Shown one piece after another: positions 1 to 13,100 of a stretch of 64,000 nt of DNA (positions are counted from its first letter, which is position 1; each line of letters begins with the position of its first letter). Source of the stretch: Echinarachnius parma (Eukaryota; Echinodermata; Echinoidea; Clypeasteroida; Echinarachniidae); the NCBI GenBank assembly GCA_037951105.1, contig JBAMJV010007381.1, positions 124,001-188,000 of the forward strand, given 5' to 3'. The position numbers were made by a program, and so were the translations under genes. Under the pieces are notes generated by a model. That model saw nothing but the letters and a program-made list of their open reading frames with translations, made no database searches and was not told where the DNA came from.

Positions 1-2
1 CT

Positions 3-1916
3 AATGTTAGAGCGCCAAAGTTGCCGACCTTTGATGAAGGCAAAGATATGATAGATGCCTACCTTAATCGCTTTGAGAGATACGCAAAGGCGCAGAGATG
101 GCATGTTGATACTTGGGCGATAAACTTAAGCGCGCTGCTAACAGGCAAAGCATTAGACACATACTCGAGGCTAGGCGAACTTGAATCGTTTGATTATGAT
201 AGAGTTAAGAAAGCGTTGCTAGAGCGATACTCACTTACGGGTGAAGGTTTTCGGAAGAAATTGCGTACTGCGAAGCCAGAGAGCGGCGAGTCAGCGGCGC
301 AGTTTGTACATCGCATGCGGAGTTATTTAGACAACTGGTTGAAGTTGTCGGGTAAGCAGTTAGACTTTGTGAGTCTCGTAGAGCTGCTGTTGATGGAACA
401 GTTTTACTCCAGCTGTTCCCAGAGTATGGCCACATTCATTAAAGAAAACCGGCCAAGAAACTTAGATGAATTTGTTAGCACGGCTGATCGATTCGTCGAA
501 TCGCGATCAGGGTGGCAGGGTCAGAGTTTGAAAGGGCAATCACCCCATCCTGAACCTCAGTCGAATCCGAATCCAAATCCTAATCCTAACAGGTCTAGTC
601 GTTCAGATGCAGGTTACCCGAAGCCGAGAGAGGGCACGTCGAAGACTGGGTGTTTCATCTGCGGGAAGCTCGGACATCTCGCCAAGGATTGCCGGAAGCG
701 CATCAGGGCAGAGAAACTAGGAGCCGCAGTGGAGTCAACCGACCAGCTAACGATAGACGACCAGAACGAGGCGGATCGAGGATTGGGTACATCGGATCAA
801 CGGGAACCGACTGGGAAATCCGACGACCAATCCGGTGGGTCAGGGTCACGGAAAACTGAGGGTGAGATAGGAGGATGCCTTCTGATTGACTACTGTTTCT
901 CTTACAGTCCACACCCGGATCGGATCGAGCAAGTGAAGACGGACGGAGAGCTCCCTAGTGTGAGTGCGGCATGTGGGGCCAAGCCGGTCAGGATCATGCC
1001 CGTCGTCCACGGTCTTCTCAACAACAAGGAAGTCAAGGTGCTTCGAGATAGTGGGTGTTCAACTGCTGTGGCAAGATTGGATCTCATCAAGCAGAGTCAA
1101 CTGACGGACCAGGAGAGGTCATGCATACTCATTGACGGTACGGTGAGGAGATTCAAAGTCGCGAAGGTTGTAGTTGATACCCCGTACTATGCAGGAGAGA
1201 TGGAAGTTTTAGGTGTTGAGAATCCCGTTTATGATTTAATCCTGGGAAATGTTGCAGGTGTAAGGAACCCGAGTGATCCCTACAAGGAGTGGAAGCCGAC
1301 CAAGCCGGAGGGCAATGCCGACGGTCTGGCTGTGGAGACACGGAGTCAGCGCCAGGAAGCGGACAAGCCCCTGCGGAAGCTGATGGTACCGGGTCAGGTG
1401 GGGGACATCACTTCGGAGGAGTTTCGACTGGAGCAACAGAGGGATGCATCACTAGCGGGAATTCGTCGGAAGATAAACACCGGTGAAGTGAAAGTGGGTA
1501 TTACTGGGAACAGGGCAAAGTATGTCCTGAAGAAAGGCCTGGTATATCGACGCTTTTCGTCGAGTGACCCTAGTGAGGATGTAACTGTACAATTAGTTGT
1601 GCCAGTGAAGTATAGACATAAGGTGTTGCGTCTGGCTCACGAGACTAGTCGTAGTAGTATTCATCGAGGAGCAAAGAAGACTGGAGAGGTGATTAGTGCC
1701 CACTTCTACTGGCCAGGCGTTCACGCAGACACCAGGCACTACTGTCGTTCATGTGGTGGATGTCATCGATCTCAACCTAATCGGAAGGTGACAAAAGTAC
1801 CGCTAGGTTCGACGCCGGAGATCGAGACGGCATACCAATCCCTGATCGAGTTGAGAGAGAAGATGGAGACGACGTGCGTGGTCGCGAGGGAGGAACTCAT
1901 GAAGGCTCACGATTAG
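3..1916 (+). CDS. Ty3/gypsy (Gmr1-like) Gag-protease-integrase fragment, 5' partial, internally deleted
   Basis: The frame is open at the left edge: codons from base 3 continue into the frame before the first listed start (a TTG at 21), so the true start is outside. Counting from that TTG, residues 1-170 look like a Gag helical region, 211-224 form a CCHC zinc knuckle (CFICGKLGHLAKDC), 343-345 are the protease DSG with a matching ILG near 407, and about 540-581 form the integrase H2C2 zinc finger (HYCRSCGGCHRS). The protease runs straight into integrase, the pol order of deuterostome Gmr1-like elements. After the finger only about 37 residues remain: the start of the integrase core, then a segment resembling its C-terminal flank, then two stops (1914-1919). 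The catalytic core, reverse transcriptase and RNase H are absent, so the copy is non-autonomous, yet it is uninterrupted for over 630 codons. A recently deleted transposon is likelier than a domesticated gene. Confidence 0.85.
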   Translation, partial: NVRAPKLPTFDEGKDMIDAYLNRFERYAKAQRWHVDTWAINLSALLTGKALDTYSRLGELESFDYDRVKKALLERYSLTGEGFRKKLRTAKPESGESAAQFVHRMRSYLDNWLKLSGKQLDFVSLVELLLMEQFYSSCSQSMATFIKENRPRNLDEFVSTADRFVESRSGWQGQSLKGQSPHPEPQSNPNPNPNPNRSSRSDAGYPKPREGTSKTGCFICGKLGHLAKDCRKRIRAEKLGAAVESTDQLTIDDQNEADRGLGTSDQREPTGKSDDQSGGSGSRKTEGEIGGCLLIDYCFSYSPHPDRIEQVKTDGELPSVSAACGAKPVRIMPVVHGLLNNKEVKVLRDSGCSTAVARLDLIKQSQLTDQERSCILIDGTVRRFKVAKVVVDTPYYAGEMEVLGVENPVYDLILGNVAGVRNPSDPYKEWKPTKPEGNADGLAVETRSQRQEADKPLRKLMVPGQVGDITSEEFRLEQQRDASLAGIRRKINTGEVKVGITGNRAKYVLKKGLVYRRFSSSDPSEDVTVQLVVPVKYRHKVLRLAHETSRSSIHRGAKKTGEVISAHFYWPGVHADTRHYCRSCGGCHRSQPNRKVTKVPLGSTPEIETAYQSLIELREKMETTCVVAREELMKAHD

Positions 1917-2050
1917 TAGACTGCCGGAAGCTCAAGATGACACAAGTCGTGGAAAACACACGCGGTGTTTTAGGTAGGGGAAAGTTTTAGTAGTATTGCT
2001 TAATATTGTCGTTTTCTTTTTGAGAAGGAGAGTTTATTTCTTTTTCTGGG

Positions 2051-2075
2051 AAAAAGAATTTAGGAGGGGGTGAAT
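2051..2075 (+). other. Polypurine tract next to the 3' LTR
   Basis: A purine-rich run lies immediately before the TGTCA that opens the proposed LTR. This is where plus-strand DNA synthesis is primed in LTR retrotransposons. It supports both the LTR start and the plus orientation. Confidence 0.6.
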
Positions 2076-3737
2076 TGTCAAAACCTACTGTGGCCCGTGA
2101 TTTCCCCAGTCTTAAGAACTTAGTGTAAACACTTTGCATTATGTTTGGTTTTGCCCATTTTGGGTTTGCGCGCGAATGCGATCGTTTTCAAATGCTAATT
2201 TCTGGCGATGCACTGATGCTTTTGAATAGAGGTTGCGAACAGCGGGATGATATGGGTGCGAATCGTCATATGCAAATTGGATGTTTTTGAGGGGTGCGCG
2301 ATCACGTGATTATGAATGAGGAAGGTGAATGGCTGTGACCGTGAGGCGTGTGAGTAAAAGTGATCATGTGGCGTGAGGGAGAGACTGTGATTGGCCAGGG
2401 TGTTGTGACACGTATAGCTGAGTTTTTGCGGGACATTTAAGATGTGGCAGGAAAGAGTGAGAAGCTATTGAGCCATGAACGAGTAAGGACGTCTGTGGAT
2501 CTCCAGGTCGAGGAGTCCAGGGAGCGAGATGATGCCAGTGTGGGGGAAGTCTTGCTGTTTTATGAGTGAGAGGTTATCCCCGGTATTTACCCTTGCATGT
2601 ATTTCTGCTGGTGTGAGCGGAACCCTGTTTAAGGACATTTTCCTCGGGAGGCAGGCACAGACGGCGTCAATGGTTAAACTTCTCAAAGAAATAACTGTAA
2701 GTTTTGTAATTGTGTATTCTTGTATAATTGCTTGTTTTTGTACCACATCAAAGAAACTCGTGGATGTGGACTTTCTCACAGTTGTGTGTCGAATTTAAAC
2801 TAATGCTTGTGTTAAAGATGATGAGCTGTAATTTTTGTTTGGTTATGAGTTAAAGGCATTAGAGCCAGATAAAAGCCGAGAATGGATAAATTGGTTTAAT
2901 GTTATTGGAAGTTAGTCATTTAGGATGAGGATGTTGAATTTAAACGAGATAATTAGGTTGATATGTATGAAAGCTTGCTTTACTTGCTTATACGAATTGA
3001 ATAATTCTGACTGTTCAATTAATGCAGTAATATGTTCATCTCATGTTGATAAAAATGTTTGTACTTGTGAACTAAATTGAAATGGAGAGTTCAGTAAAAT
3101 CTCTACGTGATTAGTGAGATTGTTTACACTTACTAAATGGAAGCGGATTATTGACATTGATATCGCTTATTGAGGGGCTGAGTTGAAACGGGATCAGCCA
3201 AAGTATTTATGAATTGTTAATTCCTTTTATACAGCCGCGTGGCTGGAGCTACGTCCACCAGCGACGAGACGTCATGTATGCGGTGTAATGACAACGTCAG
3301 CACAAAGCAACGAGGCTCGACACAGCACAAGCACGAGTAGCGCCCGGATTGCAACATAGCATTCGGACAGGGTCCGGATAGCACCGACTTCGGGATCGTC
3401 GAGCGCGTCGACCACGTTCGCGTGACGGCAGTTCAACCTACACTCGCGGTCAGGGAGAATTCGCGCTTCAAACACCAAGCACACCCGGGTGAACTGTTTA
3501 GTTATTCGAAACTGGAAATAATATGCCGGCTCATTTTGGGACTGTTAGAAACTGCAGTAATCATTAATGTCTTGTATTCACAGATTAATTTGTTTTGTAT
3601 GTTTTGAACTCGTATAAAATGTCGACGAACCGTTGATTTATTAAAATAATTGTTTTTTTCTAAGAATTGAGTTACAATTGTATTTATTCACGTGGTCTCT
3701 CGCCATTTAAAACATATATACGCTACAAATCCTGACA
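2076..3737 (+). mobile_element. 3' LTR of the Ty3/gypsy element (1662 bp)
   Basis: It begins TGTCA (2076-2080) and ends TGACA (3733-3737), the inverted TG...CA ends typical of LTRs, right after the polypurine tract. The short reading frames inside resemble no protein I know. The 5' LTR is outside the window, so neither length nor age can be checked by LTR-LTR comparison. The element lies antisense to, and downstream of, the last visible oxidase exon. Confidence 0.65.
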
Positions 3738-4156
3738 CGTGGCATATTAGTTCCATTTGTATTTATTCAAGTTCATTGTTATTGAGTTGACACCAAAAAA
3801 CGTTTACGTTGTATGAGTGACGTCATCCGCCTCAGTGTGACGTCATGTATGCAGTATGAGAGAATTATTGTTTGTTGTTTGATTGTCCGAATGTATCATG
3901 TGCGTGAATGTTTGTGTTTGAGTGTGTATGTGTCTCCGTGTGTATGAAGGCTCGAAAACGGACACAAATAGGATTTTAAACTGTCCGAATGATATCATTG
4001 GACAATTATCCCTATATCTAGCTGGACAATTATCCCTATCACACCGGGTCCGCGTAGTAAGCGGGCAGATAACCTGCATTATAATTTGGACAGTTAGGTT
4101 ATTAGGCTTTTTCATTTAAAACAAAATGAAGCCATATAGTAAAGATTTGTATTTAC

Positions 4157-7100
4157 ATCGACTGCCCGAAGTTGATGTAGCACACATCCCTCTTGTAAGA
4201 CGGGCTGATCATGACGTCATCAGCTTTCACAAAGCGCACGGTAATCGGCAACTGGGCGTAGAACCTCCCTGCATCCCAGTGGCCCTTTAACTGGCGGAGC
4301 ACGTCAGCAGCATTCTCCCTACGTGACGGGATATGACACCACAAACGTCATGGTAAACCCAGTGTATAGTATGTCATCTTCCAATCAGAAAGATCTCAAA
4401 ACATATTAGTGTTGATGAGCATTTATAAGTATCTTTTAGAGAAAATAAAGGCCTATAATAAAGGCCTATACTAAGAACATCACTTATTTGCATTGTATTT
4501 CCTGAACGTGAGTTAAGTGCGAACAACAGAAATAAACCATTACTACTACTACCTAAGTACTTTATCATACAGATGTTAACTGGTGGTGGAGGGAACATCA
4601 CGGAATGTTCCTATCGGAGGGATTTGAAATGCTATTGAGGGAAGATTATACGTTCCAATACGTTGTCGAGGGTCTTATTGTCTACACGAAATATCATTTC
4701 AAATCCCGAGAGAACATTTCATGATGTTCCCGACATCCAAGTTAACATGTGTTATGTAATGTGACTTTGTCTGGGTATAATTAGAAATTCAATCTTCACC
4801 ATTAAAGCAGCTGAGCTCAATGTGGCTTTCCGAAGTACTATGGAAATTATTAATGTCAGTCATAATAGAAAAAGTACGCTGTACACATTCGAGTATATGG
4901 TATCTGAAGATATCATACACGAGTGTAACAAGTGTGTACATTTCACCCCTGGAGTAGATGACATCTCAAGAATGCAGTATTAAATTAAACCCTGTGTCTA
5001 CTTCCAGTGTTAAATATAACACTTTCAATGGATAGCATCGCAAAGAAAATTCAGTCATAGATGTTCATGAAAATTCTCCTATATTGATCAATCGCTCATG
5101 GGTGAGGCATACTGCTTCTGCGGTGAACATAATGAATGAAGTTGACACCACGTGACTGAGTTTAGCCAATCAACTGATCAATGACTCGTATTTGATCAAG
5201 TCATATAACATTATACTACCATACCTTGGGATCGCCCATTCAGTGACATTACACAGGGGAATGAACATAATGAAGACACGGTGGCTATCCGCCACGCGTT
5301 CAGATGGGCGAGATAGGAAGCAGCGAAAGAAGGCCGCGTTGATCCAAGGAACTAGACGCTCGCAGTAGGAACTGGAAAGTAATAAATATAATGATTATAT
5401 TATAGAAACATATTACTTATGCAGGAATATAAAGAAAACAGGAATCTTTATATTAAACACCCTCTTCATATTCGCTATTCATCTCAGTCCTCCTCCTCCT
5501 ACTCTTCCTCACTCTCCTCCTTATCTTCATCATCTTCTTCTTCCTCCTCCTCCTCCTCCTCCTCCTCCTCCTTCTTCTCCTCCTCCTCCTCCTTCTCCTC
5601 CTCCCCCTCCTCCTCCTCCTCATCTTACTCCCTCTCCTCCTCCTCCTCCTCCTCCTCCTCCTCCTCCTCCTCCTCCTCCTCCTCCTCCTCCTCCTCCTCC
5701 TCCTCCTCTTCCTTCCCATCCTCCTCCACCTCATTCCCCCTCCTCCACCTCCTCTCGCCCTTCCTCCATCTCCTTCTCTTCCTCCTCTTCCCCCTTATCC
5801 ATCTCGTCCCCCTCCTCCCCCTCCTCCTCGTGCTATTCTTCCTCTTCCGTCCTCTTTCTCCCCATATTCCTATTCCCACTGCTCCTCCTCTTTCTCTTCC
5901 TCCTCCTCTTCCTCCCCTCCCCTTCTAATAATAAATGGTCCAAAAGGGGGCTGGTCTTGAAATGGTTAATATCAATTTACGAGATCCAGTAGAGCGTGTC
6001 AAAGGCGAGTTGCCCGACGAGCCAGTTCCAGAACCAGGAGGGTTTGGGTTCAGGAGTGACGTCACGATCAGTCCGGTTGGAGACCACGAGGGCGCCATTC
6101 TCTGTGTGCGGCATTACTTGCAACTGCACGTGTTCTCCCGAACTGATCAACTCATCTAGGTTCGCTATCATCTGTAACACAAAATATGGAAAGGTTGCCA
6201 TTCATTACGATGAAAATGACGGAAGGATATGTATGCTCGAACTTGTTTGTATTTATTTATTTATTTAGTCTTTTTACAGGGTAGCCACATCGATGGTCTG
6301 ACACTGTTTAAGTAGTCACGAAAACACCTGGTAAATTTCGGTTTAAAAGAAGAGGTGGAAGGACTTTTGATTTAAAACATTAGATTTTCTTCTGGTGATT
6401 CTGCTTTAAATGGGTCGTCCAGACGATAAAAATACTCTGTAAATAAATCAAGGGATATAACATATACCTTCTAATTTTGAAAGGGGTCTAGAATCTTAAA
6501 TGTCATGTAATGTGCAGAAAGTGATGAATGATGATGTGTAATTTTGTGATCTGATCTGTCTTCTTAGTATTGTGTGAAAATGTCACGTTAAATGGATGTT
6601 ATATGGCCGAGTAATGAGCGAAATTACAAAGTTAAATTTGCTAACTCATTGCACTGACTATGTACACAGTTGTGACTTTCCAGTGGAAAGTTAAAAATCC
6701 GAACCATTTGTACGTTAAACAAAAGAATGCGACGTCACTCCTTCGGTACTCTAGCTATAGACCATAGACCAAATAGCCCCCGAGACCACGTGGTTTACTC
6801 ACATGTTCAAGCTTCATCGGGGTCACTTTTTCGTGGAGCTTGAACGCTGGTTCACACTGGACGGTAGCTGATACGATGATCCCCAACACACCGAGTCCAC
6901 ACTGTGCAGCTCGGAATAGATCTGGGTTTTCTTCCCGGGAGCAGCGAACGATCTCACCCGATGCCTTCATGATCTCTATATCGAGCATCTGTGAGCAAAA
7001 TGTATTACATTTCTCCTAAGTATACTGTTTGGCAAAGTCATATCATAAAAACATAACATGAAATATCCAAACAGAAAACAAAACATAATGTTCTTGTGGA

Positions 7101-10100
7101 TTCGATTAAGATAGCGCCTATGAGTTAAGTAATATCATCTTTAAATGGGAACGTAACGTTGGAATTTCCGTTTGCTGTTTCGGATAAGTGCATAAATCCC
7201 GTCATTTCTAGTCGTATATTTCCTCTTGGGTATCACCAATAACGGAAATAATTAATTTTGTTTAAACCACTATCAACTGTTCTGAGTGCATCTGAGCGTG
7301 CACTAATAAATGCAGGTTATGCAACCGCTGTTGTTGAATCTGTGGTTACATAACCTGATTGTGTTAGTGCAAGGTCAGATGATGTTTCATATGGTACAGC
7401 TGGAAAACATGGCAGCCTCCAATGTCCACTCAAAACAGATTATAGTGATTCTAAAACAAACGGAGGTTAGATAAAACAGAAACAAACTAATTTTTACATA
7501 TTTGTCAATATGTCAGGCAAATCATTATCTAGTACTATATAGTATTTGATTGATGTTCTTGCATCATTCAGAAAGAGGGTATTTTTTTTTTTTAACCGGT
7601 AATTATTAAAGGGGTAGTACAGTTTAAGGCTGAGCTTTAGTAACCAGAACCTGCACAACAACATTACAAACTAATAGTTATAACTCCACCGTGCTCGAAA
7701 GGTATAGAAAACTACAAACGACTTAGTAAAAAGCCTGTTATCATTTAAAAAGAACCATTAAAACACAAAAGGGGCTTTCTAAAAAAATTACATAGAGAGA
7801 TCATCAACAACTCTTTAAAAACTTCTTTTCAACATTTTTGAAAAAGTGTAAGCATTTTTTTATATTGATATTTCAGCCGTTTCTGAACCGATTTTGATCA
7901 AATAAAGTTTATCCCACAAAAAATCGAAAGTCTTTTTTAATCGAGTTTTATCTCTCCAGAAGTCGGTTATATATTTATTTCTGTATTCATTAATCATCGA
8001 AAGTCCATTTTGATTGATTGTTTCTCTTCAAAATTAATGTATATTTTGTTTGCATTTTATAATGACTTAAAGGGTACCACCACCCAAAAATTATATTCTT
8101 ATTAAAGAAAGGCAACATATTTAGTATTCCATTCCATCAACAAGTTCACAAAAATATGTTTCCAGAAAAAAAATATATAATTGGAAACGCATCACCATTA
8201 TAAAGCATGCGTTCATGCGGTCTGAATTGCGAGACTGCGATGCGTGCCGTGAATTGCGATGTGTGTGCAGAGCGAACGAATCGCCCGGGAATCTATTGTC
8301 TACAAACGTACGCGTGAATAGCATTGGCGCACTCGCAAATGGTTGGCCCGTAGTTCCGTAAGTGGTGGAAATTAATTGCTTTGTTTATGAATTACACAAC
8401 CCTTTGCAAAATGTTGGGTATCTATTTGATATCACAAAACGGTACCAAAACATATAATAATGTGTTGTTCTTTGCCTGGTGGTCCCCTTTAATTATTTAA
8501 TATGCTTACATAGGTTGCCATCATCCCAAACTGAGCTCCGCTGCCGTGAGTGTTAGTTGAAATAGCGCCCGCTAGCGACTGCTCATTTATCACGCCCAGC
8601 CTGGATGATTAAAAATTCAAGGTATTATAAACGAACACGATAAAACTAATCAATACACGTGTATAAACTTCTCTTTCCAGAACTTTGTAAATTCATCACT
8701 TTTCTCTGTAGTTAAATAATTGTATATACGTATGCATAAATAAACGGGGGGGGGGGGGGGGTGGGGGGGTATATATCCCCCATCCCCCAACATTTGAGGT
8801 GCAGGGGTGGCCTGTATTATAATTATCCCCCCCCCCCCCATATTTGGGATTCAGAAGTATAAAATAACATTTAAATGAAGGGACAATGCCCCCTCTTATT
8901 CATAATGTGACAGTTGATACAAAAGCTACCCAAATCCCGCAAAATATTCTAGGGGCTGCCACCTGACCACCTGACCCAGTCCCCTGTACACACTAGTCTT
9001 ATTCAGGATTTCTCGCTTTACCCACTTCAATTGAGCTAGCTATATATAACTTAAAATTTAATGGCTAACTATTTTACGTATTTGCATAATTATAAAAACT
9101 ATCTCTAGTTTAACCCTATAATACTCCCTATACCCTCCTCTAATGGTTTTTGCCAAAAGTGCTCACTAAGATGCTGTGATACGTGCACACCATGCTCATC
9201 CATTGATTTTAGGTGTCATTCGGTTAAAAATAGTGTTGTCCCTTACCCCCCCCCCCCCCCCCCCCCCCCCGCTACTGAGTTGGTCGATTCGCCCCCCTCG
9301 CCGATGATGGTCGAAATGACTTATCATATCGACGCCTATGATTCATTGCTCGACAAGACAGATTTACCAAAATCAGCACCAAAATAAGAAATTGAGACTT
9401 TAATAAAGGTACATCAAATAAATGCACGATACACTTACACAGAGAAAGCCAGTCCATGTTTTGGTAGCACCTCTTCACAGAGTTGTTTGAGGGTTATCCC
9501 CGCCTCTACACGGATGGTGTTCTTCCTCGAATCGACCTGTGAGATTATAGTTCGGATACTTATAGTTGTGCAGTAAAAACATGTTTTGTATTATGAAGAG
9601 ATAATCAGCCAATAAGCGCGACAATACGTGTTTGGTATAGCTTTGGGAAAGTATAAAAGCACAATCAAATTTATATTATTTCAAGTGAAACTTAAGCACA
9701 ATTAAGATGAATCGCTTCAGAATATGTAATATGAAAATAACATTAGCATTCAAGTGCATCTGTATTGGTATTCCATAAGAAGTAGCATATTTGTATTGTG
9801 ATCAACAGTTTAAAATGCAACTTCTTATGAAAATAACATGTTTTACATTTAATGCTTAATCGAACCGTCGAAGTTATAGCTGGGTATAATTATAAAACCA
9901 TAAACTGCCTGCGCGTACTCCTCTAAAGGGATCTAGTAACATCGTCCAAATGCTATTGGAATTCTACCGGTCCCTCATAGATTGTTGTATTCGTATTAAC
10001 TAGAAACAAGGGATATGTTTCGGTTCGTCAAATGTCCCTTTTGTTAAAAAGATTTTTACGATTGAAGTGTTAAGTTGTTAAACTATCCACTGGATAGTCG

Positions 10101-13100
10101 TAACCGTGTGCAAGGTCAGTGAAATGAGTTAGTGAATATCACTTTGCATGTTTTGTCATTACTCGGCCACAAAACGTGTATTTAACTTAAAATGTTCACA
10201 CTATACCCAGTGGACATACCAAATAACACCAATACACATTTTTATCAATCATTAATTACGTTTTACACATGTCATCAAAGTTACTAGACCCCTTTAATGT
10301 ATTCACATAACGCATATAATGTGATACAATGTCAATTTTCATAAGCACTTGACACTATTTACAATGCCAACCTTTACATAGTGTGTACACCATCTCCACA
10401 CTCCGTGGGGGGGGGGGGGGGGGGGGGGGGGGACAATTCTTCAAAACGGCTCATTGCCCCCTTTAACCCCCCCCCCCCCCCCCCCCCTTAATATAGCTAC
10501 GCCACTGAAACTCACCTCAAGAACCCGGGTAAACTTGTGGATGCTGATCATGTATCCAGTAGTGCACGCGATCCTGTTCAGTGAGTGATGGCTTCCACAT
10601 ACTCGGATCTTACGATTATTAGTCCTTGCCTTCTCCAAGATCTTGTAAAGGAAAATTTAAAAAAGTGTGTATATTAAAAGGATATTTCAGTTGAAAAAAC
10701 TGAGTGTCAAATTTGAAAGAGCATACAATCTAAATGACAGAATAAACTTTATTTGATCAAATCGGTTCAGAAACGACTGAAATATCTATAAACATATCCA
10801 TTTGTAATAATTGTGGGGCCTCACAATAATTGGATAATTTTGAACCACTAGCCGTTATAAAAAAAAATTTAAAATGCGTCCTCTTTTCAAAAATGTACAA
10901 AAAATGTTTTTGAATAGTTGTTGATTATCTCTATCTAATCACTGTTTCAACAAAACGTCACATGCACAATCTTTTATTTATTATGGTTTTCAACAATCGG
11001 TTAGATGAATAACTGAGCATCCACTTTAATGGTAAGCCACATATGCCATAGTGTTGTAATTTATAGAGCAAAATTTCACGATTTATCGTTTCAAAAGCTT
11101 TTGATTTGAATGTTTGATTTGAATTTATTTCCATATTTCACAAATAAATTTTAAACAAGTAATTATACGAACAAACAATATATTCATAAGCGAAATACAA
11201 TTAAAAAGGTAAACCGAAGACTAATATACAATAAATATTACATAATCAACAATTTGTTTGTAATTAACATAACATGAAATATGGGGAACCAAAAAGAAGC
11301 AATGCTTGTAAAAACATTTGGTTCCCAGGGGTAATTGTGTCTAATCAATATTAATCAATGATAATTTAATGAAAGAAAAAGAACAATAAAGAAAAAAGAA
11401 AAAACAATAAAAGAAAGAAAAAAAGACGAGAAGGTGCCATGCCAAATAACAACTTTGTTCAGACCACTATAGAAAAGAATATTACAAGGATATTACAACC
11501 GATCCAACCGAATACGAATAAAACAGTGGAAACTTACTTATAAAGATCAATACGAATATATAAATTAACAAAACTAACTAAACAATAATTATTTCGAGTA
11601 CTTATGCTCGCTTTTGTATTTTAACTAGTTTATCAAGTAATAATTATGTACTATTGGCTCATGCTAATATCCCATAACACATGTAAGATAATATTAATGT
11701 TCCAAAAAGGGTATGTAAAACAGTAGTAGGAAAAAAACTCCTTAAAGGGTACCACCACCCAAACATTATATTCTTATGAATGAAAGGTAACATATTTAGT
11801 AGTCCATTCCATCAACAAGTTCACAAAAATATGTTTCCAGAAAAAAAATATAATTGGAAAACGCATCACCATTCTAAAGCATGCGTTCATAGGTCTTCAT
11901 GTACGAAGACTACTTTGTCCTGAGCGAACGAATCGTCCGAGATTCTATTGTATCCAAACGTACGCGTGAATAGCATTGGCGCACTCGCAAATGTTTGGCC
12001 CGTACGGAACCAGGAAATAATCGTGGTTCCGTAAGTGGTGGTAATTTATTGCTTTGTTTATGAATTTAGACAACCCTTTGCAAAAATGTTGGGTATCTAT
12101 TTGATATCACAAAACGGTACCAAAACGTATAATTATGTGTTGTTATTTGCCTGGTGGTCCCCTTTAAACTATATAAAATTCCAGTATTTCTAGAAATTAA
12201 ATTACTTAAATAATTGATATGTGATTTTCAAGATAAATCACTATCAATATATAAGCCTAGGAACTTAATAGTATCTACTCGTTGTAAATTGATATTATTT
12301 ATTAGAATATGTCCAGGGAGTGAATTGATCGTGTTAATAAAAAAAAACATATATTGTGTTTTAACAATATTTAATGACAATTTATTTAGATGAATCCATT
12401 TCTGAACCAATTTCATTCCATTATTACCTATATTTAACAAGGCCTCTGGATCACGATGTGAATAAAAAAAAGGTTAGAATGGTCCGCAAAAAGTATAAAA
12501 GATAATATTTGAGAAGCATTAGGAAAGTCATTCATGTATATAATAAAAAGAAGAGGGCCAAGGATTGACCCGTGGGGTACTCCACAAGAAACAAATCTGT
12601 GGCTTGACTCATGTCCATTCACAAAACAAATTGTTTTCTAAATAACTCCTAAACCAGTCCAACGCATGCCCACGTATTCCATAATGATTTAACTAATATA
12701 CTGTATAATATATTATCTATCGTGTCGAAGGCCTTGGATAGGTCCAATAATATTCCGACTGTATGTAATTGTTCATCAATAGCATTAGCAATCTTATTAA
12801 TAAATGAAAGCAACGCATGGGTTGTGGAGTGTTTTTCTCTAAAACCAAATTGTGAACTGGATACAATTTTACAATCGTTTACAAATGTAAGCGTACGTGA
12901 ATAAACCAGCCTTTCTAAAATTTTCGAGAGGGACGATAACAAAGAAATTGGCCGGTGATTATTCAAATTCTCATGACTTTCTTTTTTAAATATAGAGATG
13001 ACCTTAGCGATCTTCATTTTGTCTGGTAGCCTACCATTTTCGAGAGATAAATTCAAAATGTATGTAAGAGGAGCAGCAATTTCATGAACAATATTTTGTT

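Noticed and set aside
2465..2798. Overlapping 104- and 89-codon frames
   Set aside because: Both lie inside the LTR and resemble nothing known.
5419..5928. Poly-Ser reading frame of 169 codons, and poly-Arg/poly-Glu frames on the other strand
   Set aside because: These come from the TCC microsatellite; no signal outside the repeat supports coding.
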